Assembly (NCBI GenBank): GCA_946480525.1
Contig: CAMLLA010000133.1
Location: 1 to 9,750, forward strand
Direction: 5' to 3'
From: an uncultured Asticcacaulis sp.
Lineage (GTDB): Bacteria > Pseudomonadota > Alphaproteobacteria > Caulobacterales > Caulobacteraceae
Length of the DNA stretch: 9,750 nucleotides
Shown here: positions 6,336 to 9,750 of the stretch, one piece after another
How the letters are laid out: each line of letters begins with the position of its first letter
Position numbering within the stretch: position 1 is the stretch's first letter
Notes under the pieces: generated by a model
Database searches by the model: none
The model's input: only the letters and a program-made list of their open reading frames with translations
What the model was told of the DNA's origin: nothing
Made by a program: the position numbers and the translations under genes

Positions 6336-7745
6336 TTAAGCCTGCATCGTCCAGCCTTCGACGCCCATGGCTGCCTGGCGCACGGCTTCCGAACGCGTCG
6401 GGTGCGGATGGCAGGTGCGCGCCAGATCTTCCGAGGCGCCGCCGAATGCCATCAGCACACAGACCTCGCCGACCATTTCACCGACCTGCGGGCCCATCAT
6501 GTGCACGCCCAGGACCTTGTCGGTCTTGGCGTCGGCCAGGAACTTCACGAAGCCTTCGGTCTCGTGATTGATCTTGGCGCGGCTGTTGGCCGTGAACGGG
6601 AACTTGCCGGCCTTGTACTGCACGCCCGCCGCCTTGAGTTGGTCTTCGGTCTGGCCGACCCAGGCGACTTCCGGGAAGGTGTAGACGACGCTGGGGACCA
6701 GGTTGTAATCGACGTGACCCGCCTTGCCGGCGATCAGTTCGACACAGGCGACCGCGTCTTCTTCGGCCTTGTGCGCCAGCATCGGGCCGGTGATGACGTC
6801 ACCGATGGCCCAAACGCCCGGTGCGGCCGTCTTGAAGTGGTTGGTCGGGATAAAGCCGCGCGGATCGGTCGTGACGCCGACCGATTCCAGGCCCAGACCC
6901 TTGGTGAAGGGACGGCGGCCGATAGCAACCAGGACGATGTCGGCAGTCAGCTTTTCCTGAGCGCCGCCGGCAGCCGGCTCCAGCGTCAGTTCGACGCCCT
7001 TGGAACCGGTCACGGCCTTGGTCACCTTGGTGCCCAGCTTGAAGCTCATGCCCTGCTTGACCAGCGCCTTCTGGAAGGCGGTCGCAACTTCGGCATCCAT
7101 GCCCGGCGTAATGCGGTCGAGGAATTCAACGACGGTCACCTGGGCGCCGAGGCGACGCCACACCGAGCCGAGTTCCAGGCCAATGATGCCGGCGCCAACA
7201 ACGACGAGCGACTTCGGCACGGCCGGCAGGGACAGGGCGCCGGTGGAATCGACGATCTGCTTTTGATCGACATCGACGCCCGGCAAAGGTGTCGGCTCGG
7301 AGCCGGTGGCAATAATGATGTTCTTGGTGACCAGTGTCTGGCTCGAACCGTCATTGCCAGTGACCGTCACGCGGCCCTGGCCTGCGATCGTGCCGCGGCC
7401 GGCGATATAGGTCACCTTGTTCTTCTTCATGAGGAACTCGACGCCCTTGGTCAGGGCTGTGACGCTGTCCTGCTTGGCCTTCATCATCTGGACGAGGTTC
7501 AGCTTGGGTGCCGGCACCTCGATGCCGATATTGGCGAACTCGGAGGACGCGGCTTCGAACAGTTCCGAAGCGTGCAGAAGCGCCTTCGACGGCATGCAGC
7601 CGACATTCAGGCAGGTGCCGCCAAGCACGCCGCGCATTTCGACGATGGCGGTCTTCAGACCCAGTTGTCCGGCCCGGACCGCGGCATTGTAGCCCCCCGG
7701 TCCGCCACCGATGATGACTACGTCGAAATTTTGATCCTCGGCCAC
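6336..7745 (-). CDS. lpdA: Dihydrolipoyl dehydrogenase (E3)
   Basis: This 469-residue flavoprotein reoxidises dihydrolipoamide with NAD in the 2-oxoacid dehydrogenase complexes and the glycine cleavage system, in the cytoplasm. The FAD-binding motif GGGPGG is at 13-18 and the redox disulphide at Cys45/Cys50 (GGTCLNVGC). The NAD-binding GAGIIG is at 184-189, the second FAD motif AIGD at 313-316, and the dimer-interface base pair at His448/Glu453 (HPHPTRSE). Length and motif order are those of a complete E3. The start is GTG at 7743-7745 with GAGGG about 8 bases upstream; there is no ATG before residue 37. No E1 or E2 gene lies in the window. The gene is flanked on both sides by accessory genes on the same strand and ends at a strong terminator. 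Confidence 0.96.
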   Translation of the reverse strand: MAEDQNFDVVIIGGGPGGYNAAVRAGQLGLKTAIVEMRGVLGGTCLNVGCMPSKALLHASELFEAASSEFANIGIEVPAPKLNLVQMMKAKQDSVTALTKGVEFLMKKNKVTYIAGRGTIAGQGRVTVTGNDGSSQTLVTKNIIIATGSEPTPLPGVDVDQKQIVDSTGALSLPAVPKSLVVVGAGIIGLELGSVWRRLGAQVTVVEFLDRITPGMDAEVATAFQKALVKQGMSFKLGTKVTKAVTGSKGVELTLEPAAGGAQEKLTADIVLVAIGRRPFTKGLGLESVGVTTDPRGFIPTNHFKTAAPGVWAIGDVITGPMLAHKAEEDAVACVELIAGKAGHVDYNLVPSVVYTFPEVAWVGQTEDQLKAAGVQYKAGKFPFTANSRAKINHETEGFVKFLADAKTDKVLGVHMMGPQVGEMVGEVCVLMAFGGASEDLARTCHPHPTRSEAVRQAAMGVEGWTMQA

Positions 7746-7834
7746 GTCAAAGCCCTCTCACGTCAAGGAATTCGGATGCCCAGCACGTAAGAGCCCGGGG
7801 CCAGCGGGTCAAGTCAAAACTGAAGATTCTTGCA

Positions 7835-7860
7835 GGCTGTGGCTCAGGGACGTAACAGCC
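7835..7860 (-). terminator. Possible weak terminator after the membrane protein gene
   Basis: GGCTGT and ACAGCC form a perfect 6-base inverted repeat with a 14-base loop, starting 4 bases after the stop of the gene at 7865-8398. Only a short T-run (AGTTTTG) follows, some 15 bases further on. The long loop makes it weak at best. Confidence 0.25.
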
Positions 7861-7864
7861 AAAA

Positions 7865-8398
7865 CTAGTCCAGTTCGGCACGCATCATTTTGGGCTTGGG
7901 CCGCAAGCGCGAAGCATAGATCATAAGGCCCAGCACCAGCGCCAGAAGCGTCAGCACATAGCGTGGATCCCAGGTCGACAGGACGGCGAAGATCTTGTCG
8001 GTAATGCCGAATCCCGGGCTGCCCGACGTCAGGTAGGTCAGGGCCAGGTCGGCCAGGAACCCAAGCGCATAGGTCAGTGCGGCGCGAACATTTCCATTGG
8101 CGTGCAGAAGCGCCGCGACCAGATACAGCAGGATAACCCCGGCCCACAGGGCCACGACCGGTGTGTTCTGGGTTTCTATTGCCTCGACGGCCGTATCTCC
8201 CTGGATCGACTCCATGGGAATGGTTGTCTCACCGTCCACTGGCGCAGATCCTGCGGAATGATCGATGCGATCAGCCTGCATCGAGGGAACAGACTGTCCC
8301 ATTTCCGGTGGGAACAGAAAGTTCCTGGCAACGGGAAAAGCAATCCAGGCGGCGTAAAGAACAGTGACGGCCACCAGCAAATACCGGAAAAATTTCAT
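7865..8398 (-). CDS. Small inner-membrane protein, about four helices, unrecognised
   Basis: The 177-residue product has a hydrophobic N-terminal segment (about 5-25) that could be a signal anchor. A polar, probably periplasmic, stretch follows (about 30-78, with several Asp, Glu, Ser and Thr). Three more hydrophobic segments (about 80-99, 105-124 and 146-163) lead to a basic end (SRLRPKPK). I recognise no domain. The frame is open back to a GTG at 8425, but the ATG at 8396-8398 is preferred because AGGGGGAATT lies directly upstream and the N-terminus then begins as a membrane segment. The gene is 80 bases downstream of exported protein C on the same strand, with a large inverted repeat between them. 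The two may form an operon and work together at the membrane, but that is inference from position only. Confidence 0.8.
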   Translation of the reverse strand: MKFFRYLLVAVTVLYAAWIAFPVARNFLFPPEMGQSVPSMQADRIDHSAGSAPVDGETTIPMESIQGDTAVEAIETQNTPVVALWAGVILLYLVAALLHANGNVRAALTYALGFLADLALTYLTSGSPGFGITDKIFAVLSTWDPRYVLTLLALVLGLMIYASRLRPKPKMMRAELD

Positions 8399-8432
8399 AA
8401 TTCCCCCTCGGTTCGCAGACCCCACGGGGTGT

Positions 8433-8470
8433 CGCGGTTTCGGTTAACAGCGATATTAACCCAAACCGCG
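8433..8470. repeat. Large interrupted inverted repeat between exported protein C and the membrane protein
   Basis: CGCGGTTT (8433-8440) pairs with AAACCGCG (8463-8470). After a single C-C mismatch, GGTTAA (8442-8447) pairs with TTAACC (8456-8461) around an 8-base loop. This gives 14 paired bases with one mismatch in the 80-base gap. It begins 8 bases after the upstream stop and ends 34 bases before the downstream start. There is no T-run on either side, so a classical terminator is not supported. A processing site, an attenuator-like structure or a protein-binding palindrome is possible. Confidence 0.6.
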
Positions 8471-8478
8471 CGGTCTGG

Positions 8479-9360
8479 CTATTCTTCCAGTTTCGGCGCG
8501 TCCGCGCCCTGCAGCCCGACCAGCTGAGCGTTGGGGTCATCCTTCATGTCACCCAGTACGCCCAGGTGCTTTCCGGCAAAATCCGCGGCCTTCATGAAGT
8601 TGGCTTCGGTGGCGCAGGCGCGTACGCCCAGTACATAGGAACCGCGATAGATCCGCCCTGCCGTTACACGCATTTCCGCGTACTTTTCCGGCGTGAGCTT
8701 GGTTTCGGCGATATCGACCGTCTGCGCCTTTTTCATCCGGGCAAAAGACCGGGCCGTCGTGGCACAGGTAATGGCGGCGTTGGCCACCTGGCGCCGGATG
8801 ATCGGTTCGGTGACGAGATTGTAGTCGTCAGCTTCGTTTTCCATGCGGTCGACCATGAATATATTGGTCGCGGCTCCTGTCGAATCGACACCGGCGCCAG
8901 CGCCCTGATTAAGCGCCTGACGCTCCTTCGGCCGGCCGATATGTTGAGCCAGGTAGACCCAGAAGTCGCCGTTATCCAGCATGGCGTCTTCATCGAACGT
9001 GACGCTGCCGAATTTGTCGCTGGACGTGAGATATTGGTCGAGCAGAGCGCGGTAGGCCGCCTTCAGCTTTTCCTTTTCGCCCTTGGACATGGAGGCGGCC
9101 GCCGATGCGCGGCCAAGATAGAGGCCGATACCATATTGCAGCATGTTCTGGGGATGCTGGATATCGGCCTTGGCCAGCAGGGTCTCCATGGGTACGGTCA
9201 TCGCCGCCGTGACGTGGGCCTGTCCCTTTTCCGCATCCTGGTCGGTGAATACTTCCTTGCGACGCATGGCCTGTGAGCGCGTTTCGGCGTGGAGCGGCGC
9301 AGCAATGGACAATGCGGTCGCGACGGCTATGGCCGCAGCCAGGATTTTACGAATGGTCAT
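8479..9360 (-). CDS. Exported protein of the three-member paralogous family (copy C)
   Basis: An unrecognised 293-residue protein with a clear signal peptide (TIRK, alanine-rich hydrophobic core, cleavage after LHA at 23-25). Residues 50-84 carry the family signature, ending in LQYGIGLYLGR. The middle part is charged and helical in character. Cys199 (AAITCATTAR) and Cys249 (GVRACATEANF) are 50 residues apart, almost the spacing of the last pair in copy A (211 and 262). The second cysteine is followed by xxEAx and an aromatic residue, as in copy B. The ATG at 9358-9360 has GGGGAG upstream; the in-frame ATG at 9399 would add 13 residues in front of the signal peptide and is less likely. The gene is followed by the membrane protein gene, probably in one transcript. 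Function unknown; periplasmic location is inferred from the signal peptide. Confidence 0.82.
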   Translation of the reverse strand: MTIRKILAAAIAVATALSIAAPLHAETRSQAMRRKEVFTDQDAEKGQAHVTAAMTVPMETLLAKADIQHPQNMLQYGIGLYLGRASAAASMSKGEKEKLKAAYRALLDQYLTSSDKFGSVTFDEDAMLDNGDFWVYLAQHIGRPKERQALNQGAGAGVDSTGAATNIFMVDRMENEADDYNLVTEPIIRRQVANAAITCATTARSFARMKKAQTVDIAETKLTPEKYAEMRVTAGRIYRGSYVLGVRACATEANFMKAADFAGKHLGVLGDMKDDPNAQLVGLQGADAPKLEE

Positions 9361-9473
9361 GGAACTCCCCGGAATTATTATTTCAAATAGAATAATCACA
9401 AGGTTTCAGCTTTGTCTCAAGTCTTTTAAAGCCGGCTGCATTTTCGCAAGCCACCGTGACGATTAGGCCAGCC
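9361..9473 (-). promoter_or_regulatory. AT-rich leader and probable promoter region of exported protein C
   Basis: The 113 bases between the partial gene and copy C are markedly AT-rich near the start codon. ATTATT and AATAAT form an inverted repeat in about 9375-9396, and several -10-like hexamers occur, including TATTCT and TAATAA on the minus strand. I could not fix a single convincing -35/-10 pair with normal spacing, so only the region is offered as promoter-bearing. Confidence 0.3.
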
Positions 9474-9750
9474 TCAGGGCTTGAAGGCGTCCCCGGCCAG
9501 CCCACGCGCATGCCCCAGCGCGAACACGCGCTTCATGCTGTCCTTATCGAAGGCCAGCAGGCCACCACCGCTGAAATCATCCGGAATGCTGGCGGTCAGC
9601 ACGCTCACCTCATTACGTGCCGCAAACCCGCGAATGGATATCAGCGTCGTGCGGGCCTGCGCCCGCGTCAGGGGGTCGAGGCGGCGTGCTGCCACATCCA
9701 GGCTGCGATTGCGGGTAACGGCGAAGTGGGGGCTGACAATGCCGGTGATC
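9474..9750 (-). CDS. C-terminal part of an unrecognised gene, running off the right edge
   Basis: The frame is open from the window edge to the stop at 9474-9476, giving at least 92 residues. An in-frame GTG at 9693-9695 is not a good start, since coding-like sequence (ITGIVSPHFAVTRNRSLD) continues upstream of it to the edge. The visible part is basic and soluble-looking, with a helix-prone stretch rich in Arg and Ala, then SIPDDFSGGGLLAFD and an alanine/glycine-rich end. No signal peptide or membrane helix is visible, but the N-terminus is missing. I do not recognise the family. It is on the same strand as copy C, 113 bases upstream. Confidence 0.6.
   Translation of the reverse strand, partial: ITGIVSPHFAVTRNRSLDVAARRLDPLTRAQARTTLISIRGFAARNEVSVLTASIPDDFSGGGLLAFDKDSMKRVFALGHARGLAGDAFKP

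Noticed and set aside
6402..7790. 462-codon open frame on the plus strand opposite lpdA
   Set aside because: It is antisense to the whole of a clear lpdA, its composition (many His, Asp, Gly, Arg) is that of a mirrored GC-rich gene, and it has no recognisable domain.
2574..7829. GANTC (CcrM methylation) sites in intergenic gaps at 2574-2578 and 7825-7829
   Set aside because: The same pentamer occurs at many places inside genes in this window, so two intergenic cases carry no weight as regulatory signals.
8196..8225. TIPMES in the membrane protein resembling TVPMET in the signature of copy C, with similar DNA
   Set aside because: The match covers only about six residues and the rest of the 35-residue signature (YG, GR) is absent, so common origin is not supported.
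8444..8460. TTAA-N8-TTAAC resembling a CtrA box
   Set aside because: The CtrA consensus has a 7-base spacer; here it is 8, and the half-sites are explained by the inner arms of the larger inverted repeat.

Overview
The window looks like chromosomal DNA of a GC-rich alphaproteobacterium, most likely of the Caulobacterales. This is inferred from the protein style of ParD, PriA, DUF484, XerC and LpdA and from their grouping, not from any database comparison. No rRNA, tRNA, CRISPR array or insertion sequence is visible.

Layout, left to right. Positions 1-51 hold the last codons of a plus-strand gene. It converges on a minus-strand pair: priA (358-2556, replication restart helicase), followed 30 bases downstream by a lone parD-type antitoxin (73-327) with no visible parE. 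Reading away from priA on the plus strand are a DUF484 protein (2648-3340) and the tyrosine recombinase xerC (3582-4496, chromosome dimer resolution). Everything from 4503 to the right edge is on the minus strand: two small exported proteins (4503-5417 and 5584-6162), lpdA (6336-7745, with a textbook intrinsic terminator at 6251-6282), a membrane protein with about four helices (7865-8398), a third exported protein (8479-9360), and a partial unrecognised gene (9474-9750).

The most interesting part is accessory. The three exported proteins share an ungapped 35-residue signature just after their signal peptides, with 10 positions identical in all three, and each has a pair of cysteines near its C-terminus. 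They look like scattered copies of one undescribed periplasmic family, separated by the housekeeping lpdA gene and a small membrane protein that could be a partner. Three of the four accessory genes also share a nearly identical ribosome-binding leader (GGGGGAA just before ATG).

Other points of note: PriA has lost three of the four cysteines of one of its two zinc sites while keeping all four of the other; a perfect inverted repeat lies in the priA-parD gap; a large interrupted inverted repeat lies between the third exported protein and the membrane protein; and two hairpins after lpdA could pair in alternative ways.
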